DNA of 57,810 bases from CAWIHA01 sp963835855 (GTDB taxonomy: Bacteria > Acidobacteriota > Terriglobia > Bryobacterales > Bryobacteraceae): positions 1 through 57,810 of the forward strand of contig CAWIHA010000004.1 of the NCBI GenBank assembly GCA_963835855.1, given 5' to 3'. Positions 9,004 through 18,074 of this stretch are shown piece by piece. The notes under the pieces are model-generated. The model saw only the letters and a program-made list of their open reading frames with translations, made no database searches and had not been told where the DNA came from. The position numbers were made by a program, and so were the translations under genes. Position 1 is the first letter of the stretch. Each line of letters opens with the position of its first letter.

Positions 9004-9758
9004 GTTTGCATGCCGCCCCGGCTCGGCCAGCGTTTCTCGATGTACGTGCGCAGGCGGAGAATGGCCTGCGTTTTCAGTTGCGAGACCCTGGACTCGTGCA
9101 AGTCGATAATTTTGGCGATTTCGCGCAACGTCAGTTCCTCGTGATAGTAGAGGCTCAGCACCGTGCGCTCGATGCGGGGCATCTTTTCAATCGCCTCCGC
9201 CAGCAACTTCTCGAGCTCGGAGCGCTCCAGGATGCGCGAAGGCCAGTTCTCCTCGTTATCTGAGACGTATTTTAGAACGTCGCGGCTGCCCTCCTCGCCC
9301 GCCGCATACTCGAGGCTGCCCAGGTTCACGCCCCGGATCTCGACGAGCCATTCGTGAAAAACGTCGATCGTAATGCCGAGCTGGCGCGCGATCTCCTCCT
9401 CGGTCGGAACGCGGTGCAGTTGTTGTTCGACGGCCGAGATGGCGGCTTCAATCTGTTTCGCCTTTTTTCTCTTCTGCCGTGGCGCCCAGTCGAGCCCCCG
9501 AAGACTGTCGAGGATCGCCCCGCGGATCTTGTACTCGGCGTATGTCTTCAGCTTTACGTTCAGGGTGGGATCGAAGTTGTCGATCGCGGAAATGAGCCCC
9601 ACGATGCCGGTCGAGATGAGGTCTTCGAGGCTGACGCTGCCCGGAAGCCGTTCGTGAATGCGCCGTGCGATGAGACGGACCTGTGGCAAATGCTCCAGAA
9701 TCAGCCGTTCCCGCTCGCCGACCGGCGTCTCGTCGCTGATTTGGTACGTATTTGCCAC
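9000..9758 (-). CDS. fliA: RNA polymerase sigma-28 factor (FliA/WhiG family)
   Basis: This 252-residue sigma-70-family protein contains regions 2, 3 and 4 but no region 1. Region 2 includes ISTGIVGLISAIDNFDP and KTYAEYKIRGAILD, both typical of the FliA group; region 4 ends with LREIAKIIDLHESRVSQL. It should direct transcription of late flagellar genes and be held inactive by FlgM, which is encoded at 24728 in this window. The gene is 23 bases downstream of flhF and overlaps fliN/fliY by four bases. The gene usually found between flhF and fliA, flhG, is absent. Confidence 0.95.
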   Translation of the reverse strand: MANTYQISDETPVGERERLILEHLPQVRLIARRIHERLPGSVSLEDLISTGIVGLISAIDNFDPTLNVKLKTYAEYKIRGAILDSLRGLDWAPRQKRKKAKQIEAAISAVEQQLHRVPTEEEIARQLGITIDVFHEWLVEIRGVNLGSLEYAAGEEGSRDVLKYVSDNEENWPSRILERSELEKLLAEAIEKMPRIERTVLSLYYHEELTLREIAKIIDLHESRVSQLKTQAILRLRTYIEKRWPSRGGMQT

Positions 9759-9781
9759 TCCCGAGCCTTTGGCGCCCCGCG

Positions 9782-10909
9782 TTAGCCAGCAGCTGCGGCC
9801 GCCGCCCGCATGGGTGCGCGCTTCAGAACCAGATCCAGAACCCGTTCCTTCGTCGCCGGCTCGAGGTCCTCCGGAATCTGCTGGCCCGACGACAGGAACG
9901 ACAGCGGTTTCGAGGTGCGTGCGGCCTCGTTCACAATCAGCCCGAACGCACTGGTTTCGTCCAGCTTGGTAAATAGCAGCTTGCGCGGGCGGAACATCTC
10001 GAAACAGTCCACCACCCTGGATACATCGGCGGATTTCATGGAAGCCGTTAGGACCAAATGCGTGTCAACGTCGGCCCGTCCGGACAGAAATTGGGCCAGA
10101 TCCGCCACCCCGTCAAGGTCCTTCAAGCCGTAGCCGGGCGTGTCGATCAGGATAAGGTCCTTGTTCCCGTGCTCGGCCAGCGTCTGTGCGAGCGCGCCCG
10201 TGGTCTCAAGAGCCAGGAACGTGACGCCGAGGATCGCTGCGTAGGAGCGGAGTTGCTCGGTGGCGGCGATCCGGCAGGTGTCCATGGAAAGGATGAGCGT
10301 GGGCCGGGATGCAGTGAGGCCGTACAGGACCGCAAGTTTCACCAGGCTGGTCGTCTTGCCGGAGCCGCAGGGTCCCACCAGCGCTACGATCCGCTGAGTG
10401 CCGCTGCCGTGGCCTAGCTCAGGCGCCACCTGGAAGCGGCGCGCAAGCTCTTCGGCGAGCGCAGTGCGCAGCCCGGTTTCACCGGCCGGCCTGCCTGCCG
10501 TCCAGATCTGGCTGAGAGCCTCGTGCGCCAACTCGAAGTCGAGGCCCGAGTCGAGGAGCGCCGCGAACGCTTCGGCCAACTCTGGCGACGGCGCGTTCTG
10601 CCGCGCGGCGAGCACGCGGGACCGATTGAGCCCGGCGGCCATGCGCTCCAACTGCCTGCGGACCTCGGCCACCTCCGACGCGAGGCGGCCGTAGCCGTCC
10701 GATGGCACTGCGCGCGGCGCTTCTGTCTTGATCTGTGCCTGGCCGCCCGCCGGCGGCGCGAGCGCGAATACCACTTCGCACTCGCCCAAATGCTGCGCCT
10801 CCGGCGGTGCCTTCCGCGAGTGGACCAGCATCGCTTCCGGCCCCAGCTCCTGCCGGGCCAGGATCAACGCCGATTTGATGTCTTTTGTGTAATACGACTT
10901 CAGCGTCAT
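9782..10909 (-). CDS. flhF: Flagellar SRP-family GTPase FlhF
   Basis: This 375-residue protein starts with MTLKSYYTKDIKSAL, the typical FlhF N terminus, followed by a variable linker and an SRP-type NG domain. The GTPase motifs are the P loop GPCGSGKTTS, the DTCRIAATEQL signature, DTPG and TKLDE. FlhF sets the place and number of flagella at the cell pole or side in many bacteria. It sits 12 bases after flhA. Its usual antagonist FlhG, a MinD-like ATPase, does not follow it here. Confidence 0.95.
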   Translation of the reverse strand: MTLKSYYTKDIKSALILARQELGPEAMLVHSRKAPPEAQHLGECEVVFALAPPAGGQAQIKTEAPRAVPSDGYGRLASEVAEVRRQLERMAAGLNRSRVLAARQNAPSPELAEAFAALLDSGLDFELAHEALSQIWTAGRPAGETGLRTALAEELARRFQVAPELGHGSGTQRIVALVGPCGSGKTTSLVKLAVLYGLTASRPTLILSMDTCRIAATEQLRSYAAILGVTFLALETTGALAQTLAEHGNKDLILIDTPGYGLKDLDGVADLAQFLSGRADVDTHLVLTASMKSADVSRVVDCFEMFRPRKLLFTKLDETSAFGLIVNEAARTSKPLSFLSSGQQIPEDLEPATKERVLDLVLKRAPMRAAAAAAG

Positions 10910-10921
10910 GGCAGCTCCTTG

Positions 10922-13006
10922 TTACTGCACCACTCCGAGCGAAATTACCTTCACGCCCGAGGGAATCTCATTGTGCGAGAGAAAGAACAGATTTGCGATC
11001 GACGGCTCCGCAATCTGCCGCAGGAAGTAGCGGGACATCGAGCTTACGACCGCCACCACCGGCGTCTCCGGGCTCCCGACCGCCTTGCGGATGCGGTCGA
11101 GCAGGTCCCGGATTGCCTGAGGCGCGAGATTCAGGTGACTAGAAACCTCGCCGTGCTCAACGGCCGACTCGACTACTTGCTCCACCGCCGGGTCGAAGAA
11201 GTAGGCGGGCAATTCGCCGGCCGTATTGACATAGGGCTTCACCACCGCCCGGCGGATCAATTGCCGCACGTACTCGGTCAGCAGCACGGGGTTTTTCGTC
11301 ATGCCCGCGGCCTCGCCCAGCGCCTCCAGAATGGAAACCGCATCGCGGATCGAAACACGCTCCCGCAACAGGTTCTGCAAAACTCGCTGCACCGCAGCCA
11401 GTGTGAGCAGCTTGGGAACCAGATCTTCCACCACGCGCGAATTGTCCTCGGCCACGCGGTCGAGCAGCTTTTTCGCGTCCTGGCGCGAGAACAGCTCATG
11501 CGCGTGCCGGCGAATAATCTCGGCGAGGTGAGTGCCCAGCACGCTGGTCGCATCGACGACCGTGTAGCCAGCGCTCCGCGCGGCCTCCACCCGCTCCGCC
11601 GGTATCCAGACGGCCGGGATTCCGAACGCCGGTTCCCGTGTGGTCAGGCCCTCGAGCGGGACCTGGGGCTTGGCCGAGTGGATGGCAAGCTCGCAACCTT
11701 GGGGCAGCTCGTAGCGCGCCACCTCCACGCCTTTCAGCGCGACCAGATACTCACGCGAGCGCAGCGACAGATTGTCCGTGACGCGCACCGGCGGCACTAC
11801 GTAGCCGAGCTCGGTCGCGAGCTGGCGCCGGATCGCCCCGATACGCCGCAACAACGGCGAATGCGACCCGCCTTCGACCAGTTTGACGAGCCCGAGCCCC
11901 ACCTCGACCGTCATCGGCTCAACGCGGAGCAGCGCTTCCAGGTTCTCGCGGGGAGCGGCCGGGGCTGCCGCGATCGCGGCCTTTGCGGTGCTGGCGGCTC
12001 TTTTCTTCATGCGCCAGGCCGCGAAGCTGATGCCGGAACCGAGAACCAGAAATGGAATTTTCGGCAGTCCGGGAAAGGCCGCCAGCACGAACAGGACCCC
12101 GCCCGCGAGCATCAGCGGTTGCGGGTTGCCGAAGACCTGGCGGCGGAACTCGGCGCCCAGCCGCGCATCCGAGCTGGCGCGGGTGACGATGAGGCCGCCC
12201 GAGATCGAAATCATCAGCGCCGGCATCACGGTAACCAGGCCGTCACCGATCGTCAGCACGGTGTAGGTCTCGATGGCGCGGCGCAGATCCATACCGTGCT
12301 GAAGCACGCCAATCAGGAATCCGGCGATGATGTTGATCGCCGTAATGAGGATGCTCGCCACCGCATCGCGCTGCGTGAAGCGCGAAGCGCCGTCCATCGC
12401 CCCGTAGAATTCGGCTTCGCTCGCCAGTTGCTTGCGCCGCGCCCGTGCTTCCGTCTCGTCAATCAGGCCCGCATTCAAATCCGAGTCGATCGACATTTGC
12501 TTGCCCGGCATCGCATCCAGGGTGAAGCGCGCGGTCACCTCCGAGATGCGCACCGCGCCGTGGTTGATCACCACATACTGAATCGCGATGAGCACGAGGA
12601 AAATGACCGCGCCGACGATATAACTACCGCCGACGACGAAGGTCCCGAAAGCCTCGATGACGTGCCCGGCGGCCGTCGTGCCAGTGTTTCCGTTGAGCAG
12701 GATCAGCCGAGCTGAAGAGATGTTCAGCCCGAGGCGGAAGAGCGTCATCAGCAGCAGCGTGGTGGGGAAAACGCTGAATTCGACCGGCCGCAGGATGTAC
12801 ATTGCCACCAGCAGCACGATGACCGAAAGTGTGATGTTCGTGACGAGGAGCACATCCATCAGGAACGGCGGGATCGGCGCGACCATGGCGAGCACGATCG
12901 CGAGCACGGCCAGAGGCACGCTGGCTTCGGCCCAAGCCGCGGGCGAGAGCCCGGCCGGACCAGCGAGCGGCGGGCCTGCTACGGCGAGAGCTTTGGTCGC
13001 GGCCAT
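10922..13006 (-). CDS. flhA: Flagellar export gate protein FlhA
   Basis: The 694-residue protein has the standard FlhA layout: about eight membrane helices in the first 330 residues, the conserved cytoplasmic FHIPEP-type loop (here ARFTLDAMPGKQMSIDSDLN), and a large cytoplasmic domain that forms the nonameric ring taking export substrates. The length is normal. It starts four bases downstream of flhB and is followed by flhF. All signs are of an intact gene. Confidence 0.97.
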   Translation of the reverse strand: MAATKALAVAGPPLAGPAGLSPAAWAEASVPLAVLAIVLAMVAPIPPFLMDVLLVTNITLSVIVLLVAMYILRPVEFSVFPTTLLLMTLFRLGLNISSARLILLNGNTGTTAAGHVIEAFGTFVVGGSYIVGAVIFLVLIAIQYVVINHGAVRISEVTARFTLDAMPGKQMSIDSDLNAGLIDETEARARRKQLASEAEFYGAMDGASRFTQRDAVASILITAINIIAGFLIGVLQHGMDLRRAIETYTVLTIGDGLVTVMPALMISISGGLIVTRASSDARLGAEFRRQVFGNPQPLMLAGGVLFVLAAFPGLPKIPFLVLGSGISFAAWRMKKRAASTAKAAIAAAPAAPRENLEALLRVEPMTVEVGLGLVKLVEGGSHSPLLRRIGAIRRQLATELGYVVPPVRVTDNLSLRSREYLVALKGVEVARYELPQGCELAIHSAKPQVPLEGLTTREPAFGIPAVWIPAERVEAARSAGYTVVDATSVLGTHLAEIIRRHAHELFSRQDAKKLLDRVAEDNSRVVEDLVPKLLTLAAVQRVLQNLLRERVSIRDAVSILEALGEAAGMTKNPVLLTEYVRQLIRRAVVKPYVNTAGELPAYFFDPAVEQVVESAVEHGEVSSHLNLAPQAIRDLLDRIRKAVGSPETPVVAVVSSMSRYFLRQIAEPSIANLFFLSHNEIPSGVKVISLGVVQ

Positions 13007-13010
13007 GATT

Positions 13011-14078
13011 TTACGCGGGCAGCCGCCCTCCCATTACTTGGTAGATGTACGCCAGGATCTCCGCGACCGCACGGTACAAATGCGGTGGGATCTCCTGGCC
13101 CACCTCGGTCGATTTGTAAAGCGCCTGTGCCAGCGGCGGGTTCTCGACGATCGGTACCTGGTGTGCGATCGCCTTCAGGCGGATGCGTTGGGCCAGGTAG
13201 TTCTTGCCTTTCGCGATCACTTTCGGCGCGGCCATAGAGTCCATCGCGTAGCGCAGCGCCACCGCGTAGTGGGTCGGGTTCACCACGACCGCGGTGGCCT
13301 TCGGCACCTGCTGCATCATCCTCCGCCGCAGCCACTCCCGGCGCAGTTGCCGGATGCGGCCCCGGATCTGCGGGTTGCCTTCGAGCTCCTTGGCTTCCTC
13401 GCGCACCTCGTGCTTGCTCATGCGCAAATCGGCCATGTACCGGCGGCGCTGCCGCACGTAGTCCACCGCGCCCAGAACGACAAACAGCGCCGCTCCCTTC
13501 CAGATCAGGGCCAGGATGGAGCTTGTCATCTGTCGCGCCGATTGCCCGACCGATTGGAGGGGCATCAGCGCCAGCGCGCCAAAGTTGTCCTTGATCACGC
13601 CGTAGACCGACGCGCCAAACACGGGCAGCAGCACCAGCGCTTGCAGAAACACGGGAAAGTTTTGCCTCGGGAGCTGGCGCAAGCGTGAAAGCAAATTGAG
13701 CCGTTGCACGTTGGGTGCAAGGGCCTTGACGGAGAAGCCGAACCGCGTGACGCCCAGTTGCGTCGCCAGTGCGACCAGCGCCAGCAGTCCGCCACATGCG
13801 GCCAGCGGCGCCAACAGGCGCCATAGGATCACGTTCACGACGGTAAGGAGCCGGCCCGTGTTGAACTCGCCGCCGGTGAAGGCGCACCGCAGCAGGTGGC
13901 GCACGGTCTCCATCAGCCGCCCGCACCACGACGAGCCGGCCCAGGCTAGCAACATGGTGAAGGTCAGGAACTGCATCGAGCTGACCAGCTCGCGGCTGGA
14001 CACAAACTGGCCCTCGCGCCGCGCGCGCTCGATGCGCCGCTGCGTCGGTTTCTCGGTTGCCTGTCCTTTGTCGGCCAT
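13011..14078 (-). CDS. flhB: Flagellar export switch protein FlhB
   Basis: This 355-residue protein has four membrane helices and a cytoplasmic tail. The autocleavage site NPTH, which switches export from hook to filament substrates, is present in VVVNPTHYAVAL. The N terminus (KPTQRRIERARREGQ) is the canonical FlhB start. It lies between fliR and flhA with gaps of only a few bases. Length and motifs indicate a working gene; substrate switching would involve FliK, encoded at 18058. Confidence 0.97.
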   Translation of the reverse strand: MADKGQATEKPTQRRIERARREGQFVSSRELVSSMQFLTFTMLLAWAGSSWCGRLMETVRHLLRCAFTGGEFNTGRLLTVVNVILWRLLAPLAACGGLLALVALATQLGVTRFGFSVKALAPNVQRLNLLSRLRQLPRQNFPVFLQALVLLPVFGASVYGVIKDNFGALALMPLQSVGQSARQMTSSILALIWKGAALFVVLGAVDYVRQRRRYMADLRMSKHEVREEAKELEGNPQIRGRIRQLRREWLRRRMMQQVPKATAVVVNPTHYAVALRYAMDSMAAPKVIAKGKNYLAQRIRLKAIAHQVPIVENPPLAQALYKSTEVGQEIPPHLYRAVAEILAYIYQVMGGRLPA

Positions 14079-14084
14079 CTCCGA

Positions 14085-14852
14085 TCACAAGAGCGCGAAC
14101 AGAGCCGAGAGTGTGCGCCCGGCCGCTGCGCGATATATCGGCAGAAACACAACCGAGATCGCGGCCAGGAAGGCCAGCGTGGCAAGCATCTTTGCGGGGA
14201 ACGCCAGGGTGAGCAACTGGAGCTGCTGGTTGATCCTGCCGAGCAGGGCGAGCGCGATATCGACCAGCAGCAGCAGAACCACCACCGGCATGGCCAGCCC
14301 CAGGCCGGTGGCGAACATTCCGGCCCCCAGCCGCAGAATTGCTTCGGCCGAAGCGAACTTCAGAACGTATGTACCAGGCGGGTACGCCGAGAGGCTTACG
14401 GCGAAGACGCGCAAGACCTGGCGGTCGACCCCCAGCGAAAAGAACAGCAGCCCGGCCAGGAGCTGCGAGAACACGAGCAAGACGTTGCTGTCATTCCCGC
14501 TCATAGGATCGATCATCGCGGCGTAAGAATAGCCTGCCTGCAGGCCGAAGACCTGCGAGGCCACTAGCAGGCTCTCGTTCAGAAACGCCACCGCGATGCC
14601 AACGGTGATTCCGAACGCCGCCTCCGCCGCCAGCCAGCCGAGTAACCGCCCGATCGTGGGCGCGGCCGGCATCGCCGCCGGCCACAGGGGGTAAAGCGCG
14701 AAGGTGAAGCTGAGAGCAAGCGCCGCGCGGACCGGCTTCGGCCCCGCCGTGAAACCGGGCAGCGGCACGAAGACGAACGCCCCGCCGACTCGCGCCAGCA
14801 CAAGCAAGAACCCGAACACGGTTCCCAGCGCAAGCGCCGGCTCAGCGGGCAT
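14085..14852 (-). CDS. fliR: Flagellar export gate protein FliR
   Basis: This 255-residue protein is almost entirely hydrophobic, with about six membrane segments and the conserved RVGGAFVFVPLPG near the N terminus. It is a component of the FliPQR pore of the flagellar secretion system. Its start overlaps the end of fliQ by 11 bases, which implies coupled translation, and flhB follows six bases later. Length is normal for the family. Confidence 0.95.
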   Translation of the reverse strand: MPAEPALALGTVFGFLLVLARVGGAFVFVPLPGFTAGPKPVRAALALSFTFALYPLWPAAMPAAPTIGRLLGWLAAEAAFGITVGIAVAFLNESLLVASQVFGLQAGYSYAAMIDPMSGNDSNVLLVFSQLLAGLLFFSLGVDRQVLRVFAVSLSAYPPGTYVLKFASAEAILRLGAGMFATGLGLAMPVVVLLLLVDIALALLGRINQQLQLLTLAFPAKMLATLAFLAAISVVFLPIYRAAAGRTLSALFALL

Positions 14853-15111
14853 ACCGGCCCAGGTCTCCCAGAATGCCCACCGTGTATGTGGTCATGTGTT
14901 TCAGCATCCAGGGGAGCGCCAGCAGCAGTGCGGCCAGAAATGCGGCCAAGCGCGGCACGGTGTTGAACGCCGCGTCCTGCATCGAGGTCAGCACCTGTAC
15001 GAGACTGATCACGGCCCCCGCCAGGAAGCCCGCGACGAGCAGCGGCGCGGCCACCCAGAATGCCATCATCAGCGCGTGCCGGATTATGTCGATCACGAAT
15101 TCGGGCGTCAT
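14842..15111 (-). CDS. fliQ: Flagellar export gate protein FliQ
   Basis: This 89-residue protein has two membrane helices and the conserved ALMMAFWVAAPLL and QVLTSMQDAAFNTVPRLAAF type segments of FliQ. It belongs to the FliP5-FliQ4-FliR1 export pore. It starts four bases after the fliP stop and overlaps fliR. Complete and of standard length. Confidence 0.95.
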   Translation of the reverse strand: MTPEFVIDIIRHALMMAFWVAAPLLVAGFLAGAVISLVQVLTSMQDAAFNTVPRLAAFLAALLLALPWMLKHMTTYTVGILGDLGRYAR

Positions 15112-15115
15112 CGTC

Positions 15116-15883
15116 TTAATAGAATCCCTTCACGAGCGATCCCACGACGAGGTTCCACCCGTCCACCAGCACGAACAGCAAGACCTTGAACGGCGCCGAG
15201 AGCATCACCGGAGGGAGCTGAATCATGCCGATCGACAGCGTGACGGAAGCGACCACGAGGTCGATGATCAGAAACGGCAGGTACAGCACGGCTCCGATCT
15301 GGAACCCCGCTTTCAGCTCCGACAGGATGTAGGCCGGGACGAGCACCTTCAGGTCGATGTCCGCCGGGGTGCGCGGCGCCGGGGAGTGTGTGATCTCGAC
15401 GAGCAGCCGGATATCCTTTTCGCGCGCGAACCGCACCAGGAATGCCTTCAGCGGCTTGGCACCCTCCTCGAATCCCTGGGCGGCCGTCATTCGTCCGTTC
15501 TCAACCGGCACCCAGCCTTTTGTGTAAATGTCGGCAGCCACCGGCTGCATGATGAGAATGGTGAGAAAGAGCGCCAGGCCGACGAGCACTTGGTTCGAAG
15601 GCGTCGATTGCGTGCCGAGCGCCTGCCGCAAGAAGTGCAGCACCACCGTGATCCGCAGAAACGGCGTGATCGACATGAGTGCCGCCGGCAACAGCGTGAG
15701 CAGCGTCAGCAGAACGATGATCTGCATGGGCGCGCTCAGCGTGGCGCCTTTTGCGGAAAGAAGCGGGATCGTGAGTGGTGAGACCGCGGCGGACGGCGCC
15801 GCCTGAACGCACGGGGCTGCCAAGAGGAGGAGCAGGAGCAGCGGAAGCCGCCGCGGGGCCAGCGCTGAAGCCCGGACGTTCAC
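15116..15883 (-). CDS. fliP: Flagellar export gate protein FliP
   Basis: The chosen start is the GTG at 15883, which overlaps the fliO stop as GTGA and has AGGAAG just upstream; this gives 255 residues, the normal length. A signal peptide (PLLLLLLLAAPCVQA) is followed by the FliP core with MSITPFLRITVVLHFLRQAL and TPSNQVLVGLALFLT, and four membrane helices. FliP forms the centre of the export pore. A longer reading in the same frame reaches to 16339 but runs antisense-free over fliO and should be ignored. Confidence 0.95.
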   Translation of the reverse strand: MNVRASALAPRRLPLLLLLLLAAPCVQAAPSAAVSPLTIPLLSAKGATLSAPMQIIVLLTLLTLLPAALMSITPFLRITVVLHFLRQALGTQSTPSNQVLVGLALFLTILIMQPVAADIYTKGWVPVENGRMTAAQGFEEGAKPLKAFLVRFAREKDIRLLVEITHSPAPRTPADIDLKVLVPAYILSELKAGFQIGAVLYLPFLIIDLVVASVTLSIGMIQLPPVMLSAPFKVLLFVLVDGWNLVVGSLVKGFY

Positions 15884-16206
15884 GAGTCTTCCTCCCCGGA
15901 AGGTCCCGCCTCCGGACGCCGCGGGGCGCGGGGCTGTTCGATCGCGCTCAGCGGCAGGCTCTCGATCAGTCTGCAGCCACCGGAGCCGGCGGCGATGAGA
16001 AGCGCGCGACCTCCCACCCGAACCAGATGGAGCGCCTGCTGCGGCGAAAGCGGCAGCCGATCCAGGGCTTCCAGGCGGCTTCGCACCTTGCGGATTCCGC
16101 GGACCTTGCCCCACTGCGCCAGGCCCCGCCGCCGCAAAGCCCAGAGCGCCGCCGCGAGCAGCCCGAACACCAACCCTACTGCGAGCGCCTGACGCAGTAC
16201 GTCCAT
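15880..16206 (-). CDS. fliO: Flagellar biosynthetic protein FliO
   Basis: This 108-residue protein has one N-terminal membrane helix (LAVGLVFGLLAAALWALRR) followed by a small cytoplasmic domain with RLPLSPQQALHLVRVGGRAL, the typical FliO pattern. FliO is an assembly chaperone for the FliPQR pore. It lies between fliN and fliP, three bases after the former, and its stop overlaps the fliP start. The family diverges fast, so position supports the call as much as sequence. Confidence 0.88.
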   Translation of the reverse strand: MDVLRQALAVGLVFGLLAAALWALRRRGLAQWGKVRGIRKVRSRLEALDRLPLSPQQALHLVRVGGRALLIAAGSGGCRLIESLPLSAIEQPRAPRRPEAGPSGEEDS

Positions 16207-16209
16207 GGC

Positions 16210-16458
16210 TCACAGCTCCAGATTGAAATCCGTAATGCGCACGCCGAACGTGTTTTCGATGATCACGATCTCTCCGAATCCCAGCAGGGAGCCTCCTGCG
16301 TAAACGTCGATGTTTTCCCCAGCCGACCGCGTCAGCCACACCACGCTATCCGGCCCCCAATCGAGAATTTCGCGCACGGCCAGGATCTTCCGGTCGAGCT
16401 CCATCTCGAGATCGAGCGGCACGTCCGCGACATGCGCAATCTCTTCCTGTGGCGTCAT
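16210..16458 (-). CDS. fliN: Flagellar motor switch protein FliN, short form
   Basis: This 82-residue protein consists of a single SpoA domain with VADVPLDLEMELDRK and GFGEIVIIENTFGVRITDF. FliN rings form the base of the C ring and bind the export ATPase complex. It starts seven bases after flgE and precedes fliO, the standard fliN-fliOPQR order. Together with the larger SpoA protein at 8145-9003 the cluster encodes two FliN-type proteins; no FliM is present in the window. Confidence 0.93.
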   Translation of the reverse strand: MTPQEEIAHVADVPLDLEMELDRKILAVREILDWGPDSVVWLTRSAGENIDVYAGGSLLGFGEIVIIENTFGVRITDFNLEL

Positions 16459-16465
16459 GGGGCCG

Positions 16466-17728
16466 CTATTGCTTGAGGTTGATCGTGTCCTGGCTGAGCT
16501 GATCTACGGCCACGACTACTTTTGCGTTCGCCTCGTAGCCGCGCTGGTATACGATCAGGTTCGTAAACTCGCGGGCGATGTCCACCGTCGAAGCCTCGAT
16601 TGCTCCGCCAACGATAGTGCCGCGGCCGCCCGTACTGGGGACGCCGATGGCCGGCAGGGCCGTATTTGCGCTCGCCTGGAAGGCGTTGTTGCCTATGGCA
16701 ATCAGCGAATCGGGATTGCGAATGGATGCCAGCGCCACCTGCCCAACAATGGCTTGCTGGCCGTTGGAATACTGGGCTACAATCTTACCGCCGTCCCCCA
16801 GGCCCACCCTCGTAAGCGTGGCGGCGGCCGCGCCGTTCTGCGCGTCCGCCGAAACCGCGGAAGGCTGGCTGTACTGGGTCAACCGCGGCGCGCCTTGGCC
16901 CGTATACAGGGTCCACGTCATGTTCATGTCCGCCGCGCCGTCCGCCAGGCCCGTGATCGGCACCGCAACGGTCGGCGACGTTGACGGTGGATCCGAGAGG
17001 TTGCCGCTTGAATCGAATGTGAGGGTGCCCGTTGCCAGTTGGGTCGCCGGATCCGTGGAGCCGACATCGGCGCCGGGCACCGTCAGTGAGTAGTCCCACT
17101 GATTTGCGGTCGTATCCTTCGTGAACGTAAGAGTCACGTTGTGCGAGTTGCCGAGTGAATCGTACACCGTGACGGTGGTGGAAAACGTTCCGGAAGTCTG
17201 GCCGTTCTGCGCCGAGGCGTCCAGGTTCAAATCGACTGAGAAATCGGTCGTCGTTATGGGCGGCTTCATGCTGCCCACCGGCACAACAATGTCGCCGATT
17301 GCCCCGTTGGTATTGACGGTGCCATCTGTGCCCGCCATCCAGCCCTGGACCTTGTCTCCGGTCAGGGTGAGCAGATTACCCGAGGCATCGACCTGGAAAT
17401 TCCCGGCCCGCGTAAAGCTTGTCCCACCGCCGTTGGCGTCGTTGAGGATGAAGAATCCATCGCCCTGAATGGCCGCGTCGAGCGTACCGGTGCTGGCCTG
17501 CACCGCGCCCTGCGTGAACTCCCGGACCGTGAACGGCGTGCCGGTGCCGAAACCGACCTGCGTTTCGCCCAGACCGCTGCCGACCGATTGCGTGACCAAG
17601 TCGCGAAAGCAGACGACACTATCCTTGTAGCCCGGAGTATTCAGGTTCGCGAGGTTGTTGCCCACCACGGAAATTGCTGTCTCATTCGCATTGAGGGCCG
17701 AGAGCGCTGTCGAAAACGATGTAAACAT
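16466..17728 (-). CDS. flgE: Flagellar hook protein FlgE
   Basis: I chose the ATG at 17728, preceded by AGGAG seven bases upstream; upstream in-frame sequence lacks flagellar similarity. The 420-residue protein begins MFTSFSTALSALNANE and has the rod/hook N-terminal motif NNLANLNTPGYKD, a central hook domain with FSVDLNLDAS and a Ca-independent beta-rich region, and the C-terminal YQRGYEANAKVV helix. These paired terminal helices build the hook's inner tube. It follows flgD and precedes fliN, a common hook-operon order. Confidence 0.95.
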   Translation of the reverse strand: MFTSFSTALSALNANETAISVVGNNLANLNTPGYKDSVVCFRDLVTQSVGSGLGETQVGFGTGTPFTVREFTQGAVQASTGTLDAAIQGDGFFILNDANGGGTSFTRAGNFQVDASGNLLTLTGDKVQGWMAGTDGTVNTNGAIGDIVVPVGSMKPPITTTDFSVDLNLDASAQNGQTSGTFSTTVTVYDSLGNSHNVTLTFTKDTTANQWDYSLTVPGADVGSTDPATQLATGTLTFDSSGNLSDPPSTSPTVAVPITGLADGAADMNMTWTLYTGQGAPRLTQYSQPSAVSADAQNGAAAATLTRVGLGDGGKIVAQYSNGQQAIVGQVALASIRNPDSLIAIGNNAFQASANTALPAIGVPSTGGRGTIVGGAIEASTVDIAREFTNLIVYQRGYEANAKVVVAVDQLSQDTINLKQ

Positions 17729-17738
17729 GTTACGTCTC

Positions 17739-18074
17739 CTATGTCCCAGTTGTTTGCATGTTGCCCGGCGAGGTGGTCCCCGTCGCAGGATTATTCGCGG
17801 AAGCGGTGCTCGTAGCCGGGGCAACCACCGCCCGGATCGCCGCCACATCCGAGGCCATATTGACGGTTTGTTCGAACTCGCTGAACTGCGCCAGTTGGGT
17901 CACCATCTGAGTCGTGTCAGCGGGATTCTCGGGATCCTGGTTCTGGAGCTGAGTGACCAGCAGCTTGAGAAACGTTTTCTCTTGCGCCAGCGGATCGATC
18001 GTGGGCGTGGTGCTCGGGCTGCTCGAAGTCGGCGCAGCAGCGGCCGCGCCGAGTGCGCTAGTACTCGATGCCAT
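17739..18074 (-). CDS. flgD: Hook-capping protein FlgD, short form
   Basis: The start at 18074 has AAGGAG eight bases upstream, giving 111 residues. The conserved FlgD N-terminal part is present: EKTFLKLLVTQLQNQDPENP and MVTQLAQFSEFEQ. The C-terminal Ig/tudor-like domains of the usual 200-plus residue FlgD are missing; instead there is a short Ala/Thr/Gly tail. The protein caps the growing hook. The start lies inside the end of fliK (17-base overlap). Short FlgD proteins occur in other phyla, so truncation need not mean loss of function. Confidence 0.9.
   Translation of the reverse strand: MASSTSALGAAAAAPTSSSPSTTPTIDPLAQEKTFLKLLVTQLQNQDPENPADTTQMVTQLAQFSEFEQTVNMASDVAAIRAVVAPATSTASANNPATGTTSPGNMQTTGT

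Noticed and set aside
10523..12715. A 730-codon plus-strand frame opposite flhA and flhF
   Set aside because: It is the antisense shadow of two clear flagellar genes in GC-rich DNA; the predicted protein is rich in Arg and His and has no domains.
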